From: Streptomyces albidoflavus
GTDB lineage: Bacteria > Actinomycetota > Actinomycetes > Streptomycetales > Streptomycetaceae
Direction of reading: 5' to 3'
Assembly: GCF_000719955.1 (NCBI RefSeq)
Contig: NZ_JOII01000025.1
Coordinates: 44,441 to 108,440, forward strand
DNA: 64,000 nt
The position numbers and the translations under genes are program-made. Below the pieces are notes generated by a model. That model was given only the letters and a program-made list of their open reading frames with translations, was not told the DNA's origin and searched no databases. The first letter of the stretch is position 1, and each line of letters begins with the position of its first letter. Below, one piece after another: positions 18,073 to 26,828 of this stretch.

Positions 18073-18743
18073 CAGGTGATCCCCCGGGCACGCTGCGGGG
18101 AGAGCCGTTCGGCGAGGACGAAGGCGCCTTCCACGGCGAGGGCGAGGGCGGCGACGAGGACGGCTCCGGCGACCACCTGCGGGGTGCTGGCGAGGTTGAA
18201 CCCGGCGGTGATGATCCGGCCGAGGCCGCCGCCTCCGGCGAGCGCGGCGATGGTGGCGGTGGCGACGAGCTGGGTGGCGGCGATCCGGACGCCGGTCATG
18301 ACCATGGGCAGGGCGAGGGGCAGTTCCACGCCGGTGAGCACCTGGCGTCCGGTCATCCCCATGCCCTTGGCGGCGCGGACGGTGTCGCGGTCGACGCCGC
18401 GCATCCCGACGTAGGCGTTGGTGAGCAGCGGCGGGACGGCGAAGAGGACGAGGGCGACGACGGTGGGGCCCTCGCTCCAGCGGCCGACCGGGGTGAGCAG
18501 GAGGAGGACGAGGACGGCGAAGGTGGGGACGGCGCGGCCGATGTTGGCGAGGTTGACGGCGAGGGCGCCGCCCTTGCCGAGGTGGCCGAGGACCAGGGCG
18601 ACGGGCAGCGCGATCAGGCAGCTGACGGCGAGGCAGACCACGGTGAGGACGAGGTGTTCGGTGAGCCGCTGGGTGATGCCGCCGTCGCCCGACCAGTGGG
18701 CGGGGTCGGTGAGCCAGCGCCAGGCTTCGGTGAGGGTGTTCAC
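18072..18743 (-). CDS. Osmoprotectant ABC importer permease
   Basis: A 223-residue permease starting at GTG, coupled to the upstream permease by a GTGA overlap. About five or six helices are visible; the EAA-type loop TVRAAKGMGMTGRQVLTGVELPLALPMVMTGVRI fits OpuCB/OpuCD. It forms the channel with the neighbouring permease. Confidence 0.88.
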   Translation of the reverse strand: MNTLTEAWRWLTDPAHWSGDGGITQRLTEHLVLTVVCLAVSCLIALPVALVLGHLGKGGALAVNLANIGRAVPTFAVLVLLLLTPVGRWSEGPTVVALVLFAVPPLLTNAYVGMRGVDRDTVRAAKGMGMTGRQVLTGVELPLALPMVMTGVRIAATQLVATATIAALAGGGGLGRIITAGFNLASTPQVVAGAVLVAALALAVEGAFVLAERLSPQRARGIT

Positions 18744-19423
18744 GAGCCGGCCGCCCTGGTCCAGGGGGTGAGGAGCCGCTGCACGCCGAGGAGGAGCAGG
18801 TCGGCGGCGACGGCGATGACCACGCAGAGCACGGAGGCGGTGAGGACCTGCGCCTTGAAGTAGGTGTTCATCCCGGCGTAGATGAGGTTACCGAGGCCGC
18901 CGAAGCCGACGATGGCTCCGATCGTGACGAGGGAGACGGCGGAGACGGTGGCGATCCGCAGCCCCGCCATGGCGGCCGGGAGCGCCAGCGGCAGCTCGAC
19001 GGTGAGCAGCAGCCGCACCGGCCCGTACCCCATGCCGCGCGCCGCCTGCCGGGTCTCCTCGGGCACGGCCCGCAGCCCGGCGAGGATGTTGCGGACCAGC
19101 AGCGTCAGCGAGTACAGGACGAGCCCGGCGACGACCAGCGAGGCGGAGAGGCCGTAGACCGGGAGGAGCAGCGAGAACATCGCCAGCGAGGGGATCGTGT
19201 AGAGGATCGTCGTCACGGCGAGGACGGGGCCGGCCGCCCAGCTCCAGCGGCGGGCGACGACGGCCAGCGGCACGGCGAGGGCCAGCGCGAGGGCGACGGG
19301 CACGGCGGTGAGCTGGAGGTGTTCGAGCACCGCGTCGAGGAGGATGTGGCGGCGGGTGCTCAGGTACTCGCCGCAGATCCAGGTGTTGCGGGCCAGGCAG
19401 TCGTCCGGCGCGGGCGGGCTCAT
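18740..19423 (-). CDS. Osmoprotectant ABC importer permease
   Basis: A 227-residue permease. ATG 19423 is the start at which membrane-protein character begins after a short polar end. The EAA-type loop is ETRQAARGMGYGPVRLLLTVELPLALPAAMAGLRI, very like that of its partner, and GAIVGFGGLGNLIYAG follows. It is first in the minus-strand transporter unit. Confidence 0.88.
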   Translation of the reverse strand: MSPPAPDDCLARNTWICGEYLSTRRHILLDAVLEHLQLTAVPVALALALAVPLAVVARRWSWAAGPVLAVTTILYTIPSLAMFSLLLPVYGLSASLVVAGLVLYSLTLLVRNILAGLRAVPEETRQAARGMGYGPVRLLLTVELPLALPAAMAGLRIATVSAVSLVTIGAIVGFGGLGNLIYAGMNTYFKAQVLTASVLCVVIAVAADLLLLGVQRLLTPWTRAAGS

Positions 19424-19785
19424 CGGTCCATTGGAACGCCCGCGGCGGCGGGCGGCTCCCCGGGTTGGCCCGGGCGGGTGCAGGCCCCGCCCGGGCGTGC
19501 GTGCGAGGCCGCCGGGAGCCCGCGTCCGCCGGGGGCGCACTGGGCGGCGCGCGATGTGCCGGGGTGCGCTCGCCCGGGGGAGGGAGAGGGGCCCGACCTC
19601 CGGTTTTCCCGGCGCGGCAGGGGTACACCAGGGCGTGACCGGATGGCGTCGTTCGGCTGTCCGTGGGGCCTCAGGTATCGCCACCGGCGCGGCGTGGCAT
19701 ACCCCTCCCGTCCCCGGTGCGGCGTCGAGAAGGACACGCCTGATCCGCGTGAGCACATCCAGGACCGACAGAAGGGCCCGCCGCC
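19424..19785. promoter_or_regulatory. Divergent intergenic region with a strong hairpin
   Basis: Between the osmoprotectant permease (minus) and the P450 gene (plus) there is no gene. A perfect 11-bp stem GCCCGGGCGGG / CCCGCCCGGGC with a 7-nt loop lies at 19468-19496, 45 nt before the permease start, so it is either in the 5' leader of the transporter message or part of its promoter. No convincing -35/-10 pair was found. Confidence 0.4.
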
Positions 19786-21018
19786 GTGAGCACTGAAGCC
19801 GTACCCGCCGCACCCGACTCCGCCGAGGTACCCACCTGCCCGTTCGACTTCGCCCAGGGGCTCGACTTCGACCCGGCGCTGCTGGCGATGTTGCGGAGCG
19901 AGGAGCGGGTGGCCCGGGTCCGGATGCCGTACGGCGAGGGTGACGCCTGGCTGGTGACGCGGTACGAGGACGTACGTACCGTCACCACCGACCGCAGGTT
20001 CAGCCGCAACGCCGTCACCGGCAAGGACTTCCCCCGGATGACCCCGGAGCCGATCGTGCAGACGGGTGCCATCAACCTGATGGACCCGCCGGAGAGCAGC
20101 AGGCTGCGGCGGCTGGTGCGGCAGTCGTTCGCCCCGCGCCACCTGGAGCGGATGCGCGGCCGCACCCAGTCGGTGGTGGACGGGCTGCTGGACGCCATGG
20201 CGGAGAGCGGTTCGCCCACCGACCTCTTCGCCCACCTGGCGCTGCCGTTGCCGCTGGTGACGATCTGCGAGGTGCTGGACATCCCCGAGGCCGACCGGCA
20301 CTGGCTGCGGGCGCACGCGATGACCATGATGAACATGAAGCCGGCCGGGAAGGAGGCCGCGGTCCGCGCCAAGGGCGAGCTGAGGGAGTACTTCGCGCGG
20401 CTCACCGCCGAGCGGCGCCGCTCCCCCGGCGCCGACATGATCAGCACTCTGGCCACCGCCCGCGAGGGCGGCGAGATGCTCGGTGAGGACGAGCTGACCG
20501 TGATGGCGATGGTGCTGCTCATCACCGGCCAGGACACCACCACCTACCAGCTCGGCAACATCTCCTACCTGCTGCTGACCCGCGACGACGTCCGCGAGCA
20601 GCTGCGTCGCGAGCCCGACTCGCTGCCGCGCGTCCTGGAGGAGCTGCTGCGCCACATCCCGTTCCGCAAGGGCGTGGGCATCCCGCGGATCGCCACCGAG
20701 GACGTGGAGCTGGGCGGCGCCCTGATCCGTGCCGGGGACACCGTGCACGTCTCGTACCTGACCGCCAACCGTGACGGTGAGAAGTTCGAGCGGCCCGACG
20801 AGATCGACCTGGACCGGCCCTCCGTCCCGCACATGACCTTCGGCTGGGGCTCGCACCACTGCCTCGGCTCGCCGCTGGCGGTGATGGAGCTGGAGATCGC
20901 CCTCTCCACGCTGCTGCGGCGCTTCCCCGACCTGGCGCTCGCCGTGGAGCCCGGCGAGGTCGAGTGGAACGCCACCTCCATCTGGCGCTACCCGCTCGCC
21001 CTGCCCGTCACCTGGTGA
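19786..21018 (+). CDS. Cytochrome P450 next to THN synthase (P450mel/CYP158-like)
   Basis: A 410-residue soluble P450 starting at GTG. The I-helix motif is ITGQDTT (residues 246-252) and the heme-binding loop is FGWGSHHCLG with Cys359 as thiolate ligand. The K-helix EELLR and the stretch IPFRKGVGIPRIATEDVELGGALIRAGDTVHVSYLTANRD closely recall the biflaviolin synthase CYP158A2. With rppA next door, a role in oxidative coupling or modification of tetrahydroxynaphthalene/flaviolin is likely. The order P450 then rppA is reversed relative to the S. griseus and S. coelicolor operons. Subfamily cannot be fixed by eye. Confidence 0.88.
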   Translation: MSTEAVPAAPDSAEVPTCPFDFAQGLDFDPALLAMLRSEERVARVRMPYGEGDAWLVTRYEDVRTVTTDRRFSRNAVTGKDFPRMTPEPIVQTGAINLMDPPESSRLRRLVRQSFAPRHLERMRGRTQSVVDGLLDAMAESGSPTDLFAHLALPLPLVTICEVLDIPEADRHWLRAHAMTMMNMKPAGKEAAVRAKGELREYFARLTAERRRSPGADMISTLATAREGGEMLGEDELTVMAMVLLITGQDTTTYQLGNISYLLLTRDDVREQLRREPDSLPRVLEELLRHIPFRKGVGIPRIATEDVELGGALIRAGDTVHVSYLTANRDGEKFERPDEIDLDRPSVPHMTFGWGSHHCLGSPLAVMELEIALSTLLRRFPDLALAVEPGEVEWNATSIWRYPLALPVTW

Positions 21019-21106
21019 CGCCCTTCCCCCCTCGCGCTCGCGCGGCCCCGCGCCTTCGCGCCCCCCAAGACGCGTTCGCGCGCCCTGAAGAGATGACGAG
21101 AATCCC

Positions 21107-22204
21107 ATGGCCGTTCTCTGCCGTCCCGCCGTTGCCGTCCCGCCGCACGTCATCACCATGGAGGAGACCCTCGATCTGGCCCGCAGCACCCACGCGGGCC
21201 ACGACCAGCTCGGCCTGGTGCTGCGGCTGATCCGCAACACCGGTGTCGCCACCCGGCACCTGGTCCAGCCCATCGGCGAGACCCTCGCCCACCCGGGCTT
21301 CGAGGCCCGCAACAAGGTCTACGAGCGCGAGGCCAAGGCCCGCGTCCCGCAGGTCGTCCACCAGGCGCTCGCCGAGGCGGAGCTGACCGCGCAGGACATC
21401 GACCTGATCGTCTACGTCTCGTGCACCGGCTTCATGATGCCCTCGATGACGGCCTGGATGATCAACTCGCTGGGCTTCCGCTCCGACACCCGCCAGCTCC
21501 CCATCGCCCAGCTGGGCTGCGCGGCGGGCGGCGCGGCCGTCAACCGGGCGCACGACTTCACCAGAGCCTATCCGGGCAGCAACGTCCTGATCGTGGCCTG
21601 CGAGTTCTGCTCCCTGCTCTACCAGCCCTCCGACCTGGGTGTCGGCTCGCTCCTGTCCAACGGGCTGTTCGGTGACGCGGTGGCCGCCGTCGTGGTGCGG
21701 GGCGAGGGGGGCACCGGGCTCAGCCTGGAGCGCAACGGCTCCCACCTGGTCCCCGACACCGAGGAGTGGATCTCGTACGCGGTGCGGGAGACGGGTTTCC
21801 ACTTCCAGCTCGACAAGCGGGTGCCCGGCACCATGTCGATGCTGGCGCCCGCCCTGACCGCGCTCTCCGCGCAGCACTCGTGGAACGTCGGCGAGCTGGA
21901 CTTCTACATCATCCACGCGGGCGGCCCCCGCATCCTCGACGACCTCTGCACCCACCTGGAGCTGCCGTCCGAGATGTTCGCGCAGAGCAGGGCGACCCTC
22001 ACCGAACGTGGCAACATCGCCAGCTGCGTCGTCCTGGACGCCCTCGACCGTTACTTCGCCTCGGGCAAGGCCACCGAGGGCGCCCGGGGCATGCTCGCCG
22101 GCTTCGGGCCGGGCATCACCGCCGAGATCTCCCTGGGCACCTGGGCCACCGGTGAGGGCCGCCCGGCCGCCCTGACCGGCGCCGAGGCGCGCCGCCCGGC
22201 CTGA
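21107..22204 (+). CDS. rppA: 1,3,6,8-tetrahydroxynaphthalene synthase (type III polyketide synthase)
   Basis: A 365-residue homodimeric type III PKS. The catalytic triad is Cys138 (QLGCAAGG), His270 (IIHAGGP) and Asn303 (ERGNIAS), with numbering identical to the S. coelicolor enzyme. The additional cysteine Cys106 (YVSCTGF), typical of THN synthases, is also present. The enzyme condenses five malonyl-CoA into THN, precursor of flaviolin pigments and HPQ melanin. It follows the P450 gene by 88 nt in the same direction. A long-armed hairpin lies after the stop. Confidence 0.95.
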   Translation: MAVLCRPAVAVPPHVITMEETLDLARSTHAGHDQLGLVLRLIRNTGVATRHLVQPIGETLAHPGFEARNKVYEREAKARVPQVVHQALAEAELTAQDIDLIVYVSCTGFMMPSMTAWMINSLGFRSDTRQLPIAQLGCAAGGAAVNRAHDFTRAYPGSNVLIVACEFCSLLYQPSDLGVGSLLSNGLFGDAVAAVVVRGEGGTGLSLERNGSHLVPDTEEWISYAVRETGFHFQLDKRVPGTMSMLAPALTALSAQHSWNVGELDFYIIHAGGPRILDDLCTHLELPSEMFAQSRATLTERGNIASCVVLDALDRYFASGKATEGARGMLAGFGPGITAEISLGTWATGEGRPAALTGAEARRPA

Positions 22205-22212
22205 GCCCGGGC

Positions 22213-22276
22213 AGGGGGCACGGCCCGCGGTCAGGTTGGCGCCCTGAGCGACCTGGAACGCGAGGCCGTGCCCCCT
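22213..22276 (+). terminator. Long-armed inverted repeat after rppA
   Basis: A perfect 13-bp repeat (AGGGGGCACGGCC / GGCCGTGCCCCCT) spans a 38-nt loop that itself contains a TCAGG/CCTGA stem. It starts 8 nt after the rppA stop, so it is a likely terminator of the P450-rppA unit. Confidence 0.5.
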
Positions 22277-22388
22277 CCCCCACCTGTTGCCCTCCACGCA
22301 GCACCGGACGCAACCCGCGCGGAGCAACCTCACCGCTGTTTCCTCAATGGCGACAGAGGGTGTCGGGTTTACGGCCGACCATGGACGT

Positions 22389-22907
22389 ATGCGCGAAACC
22401 CCAGAAGAACTCGACACGCTCCAGTCCCTCCTGGACTCCTCCCTCTCCGGCTCGACCGCACACCTCCGCTCGATCGTCGAGGGCCGCACCATCACGGCGA
22501 CGCAGCTCACCGGGGTCCTCACCGGCATGTGCACGCTCGCCCTCTCCACGGTGACCGCCAAGGGCGAACCGCGGATCAGCGGCGCCGACGGGCACTTCCT
22601 GCACGGCCGGTGGCACTTCGGCACGGCGCGCAACGCCGCCAAGGCCCGCCATCTCGCCGCCCGTCCGGCCGCCAGCGTCGCGCACATGCGCAGCGAGGAC
22701 CTCGGCGTGTTCACCCACGGCACGGTGGAGGAGCTGAACCCCGAGAACACCGAGCCCACGGCCGACTGGCAGGAACTCCTTGCCTACCTAAGGGACTTCT
22801 ACGGCGACGACACCTTCGACTGGAACCGCGAGGTCGTCTACTACCGGCTGAACCCGCACTGGATGACCGTCTACGCCCCCGACCTCGACAAGCTCACCGG
22901 CGCGTGA
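22389..22907 (+). CDS. Pyridoxamine 5'-phosphate oxidase-like (FMN-binding split barrel) protein
   Basis: A 172-residue protein if started at ATG 22389; a longer frame exists but lacks family character. TGMCTLALSTVTAKGEPRISGADGHFLHGRWHFGTARNAAKARHLAARPAASVAHMRSEDLGVFTHGTVEEL is the split-barrel pattern of PNPOx-like or F420-binding proteins. Cofactor and substrate are not evident. It may or may not belong with the polyketide genes, since a terminator lies between them. Confidence 0.78.
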   Translation: MRETPEELDTLQSLLDSSLSGSTAHLRSIVEGRTITATQLTGVLTGMCTLALSTVTAKGEPRISGADGHFLHGRWHFGTARNAAKARHLAARPAASVAHMRSEDLGVFTHGTVEELNPENTEPTADWQELLAYLRDFYGDDTFDWNREVVYYRLNPHWMTVYAPDLDKLTGA

Positions 22908-23115
22908 CACCGGACCCGTCGACGAGGGACCGCACCCGCGCGTACGCGGGTGCGGGGCGGACCTGGACGTGGCCGCCCTCCGGACAGGTACGCCGTACAG
23001 GGGGACCGGCGATCCCTGGATCACCGCTGCCTTCATCGGCCCCCCGGCCTGCGACACCGTTGTGGGGAAGGCGGCGGACCGGTGGTCCGCCCGCACCTTG
23101 CCGGAAGGAACCACC

Positions 23116-23871
23116 ATGACGCGCATCGCCCTGATCACCGGTGCCAACCGCGGCCTGGGCCGCAGCACCGCCCTGCACCTCGCCGAAGCCGGCACCGATC
23201 TGATCCTCACCTACCGTTCGCACGCCGAGGAGGCGGAGACCGTGGTGGCCGAGGCCCGGAAGCTGGGCCGCACGGCGGTCGCCCTGCGGCTGGACACCGC
23301 GGACACCGCCGCGTTCCCCGCCTTCACCGAGGAGGTCCGGGCGGCACTCGCCGGACGGTGGGGCCGCGACCACCTCGACATCCTCGTCAACAACGCCGGG
23401 CACGGGGTGCACGCGGCGTTCGAGGAGACCACCGAGGAGCAGTTCGACGGGCTGATGGATGTCCACGTCAAGGGGGTCTTCTTCCTCACGCAGGCGCTGC
23501 TGCCGCTGATCGGGAACGGCGGACACATCCTCAACGTCTCCACCGGCCTGACCCGCTTCATCGCCGCGCCCACCGCCGCGTACGCGGCGGCCAAGGGCGC
23601 CGTGGAGGTCCTCACCCGCTACCTCGCGAAGGAACTGGGGCCGCGCGGCATCGCGGTCAACGCGCTCGCACCGGGTGCCACCGGCACCGACTTCGGCGGC
23701 GGTGGCGTCCGTGACGATCAGGAGACGCGCGGCGTGCTGAGCGGCGTCACCGCCATGGGCCGCCCCGGTGAGCCCGAGGACATCGGCGCCGCGGCCGCCG
23801 CCCTGCTCGGCGAGGGCACCTCCTGGATCACCGGGCAGCGCATCGAGGCGTCGGGCGGCATGCTGCTCTGA
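23116..23871 (+). CDS. Short-chain dehydrogenase/reductase
   Basis: A 251-residue SDR. ATG 23116 has GGAAGGAA in front. Motifs: nucleotide-binding TGANRGLG, the NNAG core in ILVNNAGHG, catalytic Ser in NVSTG, Tyr/Lys in YAAAKGA, and PGATGTDF. TYRSHAEEAE downstream of the Rossmann motif with Arg suggests NADPH preference. The substrate is unknown. An XRE/MmyB-type regulator follows 62 nt later in the same direction; such pairs are common and the regulator often controls the reductase. Confidence 0.9.
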   Translation: MTRIALITGANRGLGRSTALHLAEAGTDLILTYRSHAEEAETVVAEARKLGRTAVALRLDTADTAAFPAFTEEVRAALAGRWGRDHLDILVNNAGHGVHAAFEETTEEQFDGLMDVHVKGVFFLTQALLPLIGNGGHILNVSTGLTRFIAAPTAAYAAAKGAVEVLTRYLAKELGPRGIAVNALAPGATGTDFGGGGVRDDQETRGVLSGVTAMGRPGEPEDIGAAAAALLGEGTSWITGQRIEASGGMLL

Positions 23872-23933
23872 GCCCTACTCGCACATCGCCGACGCCCCGA
23901 CCTCGCGTACGGGGCACGAGGGAGACCGGAACC

Positions 23934-24779
23934 GTGGACCGAGCGCAACTCGCCGACTTCCTGCGCACCCGCCGGGAGGCCCTGCAACCGGAGGACGTGG
24001 GGATGCCCCGGGGGCCACGGCGCCGGACCCGCGGCCTGCGCCGGGAGGAGGCGGCGGCGCTGAGCGGCATGTCCACCGACTACTACAGCCGGCTGGAGCA
24101 GCGGCGCGGGCCGCAGCCGTCGGAACCGATGCTCGCGGCCATCGCACGGGGCCTGCGCCTCTCGCTCGCCGAACGCGACCACCTCTTCCGCATCGCCGGG
24201 CACAACACCCCCTCGCGCCCCGGCGATCTGCGCTCGGACCACATCACGCCCGGCCTGATGCGCATCCTCGGACGACTGGACGACACCCCCGCGCAGGTCG
24301 TCAGCGACGTGGCGGAGACCCTCGCCCAGACCCCCATGGCCGCGGCGCTCCTCGGTGACCAGACACAGTTCACCGGCCCCGAACGCAGCCTCACCTACCG
24401 GTGGTTCACCGAGCCCGCCGCCCGGCTGCTGTATCCGCAGGAGGACCACCCGCTGCACAGCCGCTACTTCACCTCGGGCCTGCGCGCCGCCTACTCCCGG
24501 CAGGGAGCGGGCGGTCGCGCCGAGGAACTGCGCGACCTCCTCCTGGACCGCAGCGAGGAGTTCGCCTCGCTGTGGAGCGCCCACGAGATCGACGTGCCCC
24601 GCGTCGACCCGAAGCGCTTGCGCCATCCGGAACTGGGCGTACTCACCCTCCAGTGCCAGGTGCTGCTGGACCCCGAACAGAACCAGACACTCCTGGTGTA
24701 CACGGCCGCCCCGGGGTCGGAGGACGACGAGAAGCTGCGGCTGCTGCCGGTACTGGGGACACGCCCCGTGGGCACCTGA
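23934..24779 (+). CDS. Helix-turn-helix regulator with MmyB-like ligand-binding domain
   Basis: A 281-residue protein starting at GTG. The N-terminal XRE part LADFLRTRREALQPEDVGMPRGPRRRTRGLRREEAAALSGMSTDYYSRLEQRRGPQPSEPMLAAIARGL is followed by the MmyB-like PAS-fold domain (GRLDDTPAQVVSDVAETLAQTPMAAALLGD ... HPELGVLTLQCQVL). In related proteins that domain binds fatty acids. This family is very common in Streptomyces and is usually linked to an adjacent SDR, as here. Confidence 0.9.
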   Translation: MDRAQLADFLRTRREALQPEDVGMPRGPRRRTRGLRREEAAALSGMSTDYYSRLEQRRGPQPSEPMLAAIARGLRLSLAERDHLFRIAGHNTPSRPGDLRSDHITPGLMRILGRLDDTPAQVVSDVAETLAQTPMAAALLGDQTQFTGPERSLTYRWFTEPAARLLYPQEDHPLHSRYFTSGLRAAYSRQGAGGRAEELRDLLLDRSEEFASLWSAHEIDVPRVDPKRLRHPELGVLTLQCQVLLDPEQNQTLLVYTAAPGSEDDEKLRLLPVLGTRPVGT

Positions 24780-24857
24780 CCGGTCCTGCCGCGGCTGCCC
24801 GCCGGGCCGCGCCTCCGCGTCGGAGACCTCGCCCGCGCCGAGGGGCGGCCGGCCCCC

Positions 24858-25760
24858 TCAGAACGCCCCCCGGTCGGCGAGGCCGGTCACCACGTCGCGG
24901 ACCGCGTGCAGCGCGGGGTTGTCGTCGCCCGCCCGCCAGGCCGCGACGAGTTCGACCGGCTCTCCCTCGACCCCGACCACCGGGCGCAGCACGACGCCGT
25001 CCAGTTTGAGCGCCTCCGCCGCCCGGGGTACCAGGGCGAGCCCCAGTTCCGCGCGGACCAGCGCGAGGATCGTGTGCACCTGGCTGAGGTAATGCACGTA
25101 GCGCGGAACGACCTCCGCCCGGCGGAAGACCCCGACCAGCACCTCGTAGAAGTAGCGGGCCTCGGCGGGTGAGTACATGACGAACGGTTCTCCGTCGAGG
25201 TCGCTGATGTGAGGAACGCGGTCCGGTGCGGCGAGCGGGTGGCCGGCGGGCACCGCGACCAGCAGGGCCTCGCGGTGGAGCGGGTGGTGGGCGATCCCGG
25301 TGCCGGGTACCGGCGGGCGGACCAGCCCGAGGTCCAGCTCTCCGGAGCGCAGCTCCTCCAGCTGCGCCCCGGAGACGCGCTCGCGCAGCACCAGTCCGAC
25401 GCCGGGCAGCTCGGCGTGGACGGCCCCCACGATGCCGTCGAGGACGGAGTGCGCCGCCGACGCGGTGAAGCCGAGTGCCACGGTCCCGACCTCGCCTTCC
25501 AGCGTCCGCCGCACCGACAGCGCCGCCTGCTCCGACAGCCCGAGGATGCGCCGGGCATCGCCGAGGAATGCCTGTCCCGCCGCGGTGAGCCGGACGGACC
25601 GTCCGGCCCGGTCGAACAACTCGACACCCAGCTCACGCTCCAGGAGCTGGATGCGCCGGGACAGCGGCGGCTGGGTCATCGACAGCCGCTCCGCCGCCCG
25701 TCCGTAGTGCAGCGTCTCGGCGACGGCCACGAAGCTTTCCAGCTGACTCAAGGTGAACAT
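24858..25760 (-). CDS. LysR-family transcriptional regulator
   Basis: A 300-residue LTTR. The N-terminal winged helix is MFTLSQLESFVAVAETLHYGRAAERLSMTQPPLSRRIQLLERELGVELFDR; the rest is the substrate-binding effector domain. It is divergent from the dehydratase gene with a 109-bp gap that holds repeated CATCGATC elements, so it very likely controls the plus-strand catabolic genes in response to a pathway intermediate. Confidence 0.92.
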   Translation of the reverse strand: MFTLSQLESFVAVAETLHYGRAAERLSMTQPPLSRRIQLLERELGVELFDRAGRSVRLTAAGQAFLGDARRILGLSEQAALSVRRTLEGEVGTVALGFTASAAHSVLDGIVGAVHAELPGVGLVLRERVSGAQLEELRSGELDLGLVRPPVPGTGIAHHPLHREALLVAVPAGHPLAAPDRVPHISDLDGEPFVMYSPAEARYFYEVLVGVFRRAEVVPRYVHYLSQVHTILALVRAELGLALVPRAAEALKLDGVVLRPVVGVEGEPVELVAAWRAGDDNPALHAVRDVVTGLADRGAF

Positions 25761-25827
25761 CGATCCATTATGCGCATCGATCGATACGTAAGAAGTGTTG
25801 GACGTGCATCAGTTTCGTTCTTATGGT
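25758..25827. promoter_or_regulatory. Divergent LysR/dehydratase promoter region
   Basis: CATCGATC occurs at 25758-25765 and 25775-25782; the second is within the palindrome ATCGATCGAT (25776-25785). A plausible plus-strand promoter is TTGGAC (25798-25803), 18-nt spacer, TATGGT (25822-25827). The palindrome is just upstream of the -35, where an LTTR activator normally binds. Confidence 0.5.
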
Positions 25828-25869
25828 CATCGAAATCGCTGTTCTGCACGTCTGCGGAAGGAAACGCTC

Positions 25870-26796
25870 ATGCCCACCCACACCCCGACCGAGCTTGCCG
25901 AACGCCTCGGCTCCGGGCTGCTGTCGTTTCCCGTCACCCACTTCACGCCCGACCTGGCGTTCGACGAGACCGCCTACCGGGACAACATCGCCCGCATGAG
26001 CAAGTACGACATCGCCGCCCTGTTCGCGGCCGGCGGGACCGGGGAGTTCTTCTCCCTGACCCCGCAGGAGGTCGGCACCGTGCTGCGGGCCGCCGTGGAG
26101 AGCGCCCCCTCCGGCACGCCCATCCTCGCCCCGGCCGGGCACGGCACCGCCCAGGCGGTCGCCATGGCGCGCGACGCCGAGGCGGTCGGCGCCGACGGTG
26201 TCCTGCTCTTCCCGCCGTACCTGACCGAGGCGTCCGCCGACGGCCTGACCGCCCATGTGCGGGCGGTCTGCGAGGCGACCTCGCTGGGCGTGGTCCTCTA
26301 CAGCCGCGCCAACGCCGTCTACACCGCCGACACGGTGGCCGCGCTCGCCGACGCCTGCCCCAACCTGATCGGCCTCAAGGACGGGGTCGGTGACCTGGAG
26401 CGGATCACCCAGATCCGGTCGCGACTCGCGGACCGCCTGGTGTACATAGGCGGCCTGCCGACCGCGGAGACGTTCGCGCTGCCCTACCTGGAACTGGGTG
26501 CCACGACCTACAGCTCCGCCATCTTCAACTTCCTCCCCGACTTCGCCCTGGCCTTCTACGACGCGGTCCGGGCACGGGACCGGGCGAAGGTGCAGGAGAT
26601 GCTCGACCGCGTGGTACTCCCCTACACCGCGATCCGCGACCGCAAGCCGGGCTACGCGGTCAGCATCGTGAAGGCCGGCATGGATCTGACCGGACACCCC
26701 GCCGGCCCGGTACGGCCGCCCCTGACCGACCTGGACGACACCGAGCGCGCACTGCTCGCCAGGGTCATCGAGGCCTCGCGCCTCGCCGTCGTCTGA
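25870..26796 (+). CDS. kdgD: 5-dehydro-4-deoxyglucarate dehydratase (DapA superfamily)
   Basis: A 308-residue class I aldolase-fold enzyme; ATG 25870 follows GGAAGGAAA. The N-terminus [55 protein letters not shown] is characteristic of KdgD, and the Schiff-base lysine is Lys170 in LIGLKDG. KdgD dehydrates and decarboxylates 5-dehydro-4-deoxyglucarate to alpha-ketoglutarate semialdehyde. The related hydroxyproline-pathway deaminase belongs to the same superfamily, so the exact substrate is not certain. No glucarate or galactarate dehydratase is encoded nearby. Confidence 0.85.
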   Translation: MPTHTPTELAERLGSGLLSFPVTHFTPDLAFDETAYRDNIARMSKYDIAALFAAGGTGEFFSLTPQEVGTVLRAAVESAPSGTPILAPAGHGTAQAVAMARDAEAVGADGVLLFPPYLTEASADGLTAHVRAVCEATSLGVVLYSRANAVYTADTVAALADACPNLIGLKDGVGDLERITQIRSRLADRLVYIGGLPTAETFALPYLELGATTYSSAIFNFLPDFALAFYDAVRARDRAKVQEMLDRVVLPYTAIRDRKPGYAVSIVKAGMDLTGHPAGPVRPPLTDLDDTERALLARVIEASRLAVV

Positions 26797-26828
26797 CACG
26801 CGTCCCCCGCCAAGGAAAGGAGCCACCC

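Noticed and set aside
25870..26796. Hydroxyproline-pathway deaminase (HypD-type) instead of KdgD
   Set aside because: The N-terminal LLSFPVTHF...[13 protein letters not shown] pattern is that of KdgD, though the shared superfamily keeps a small doubt.
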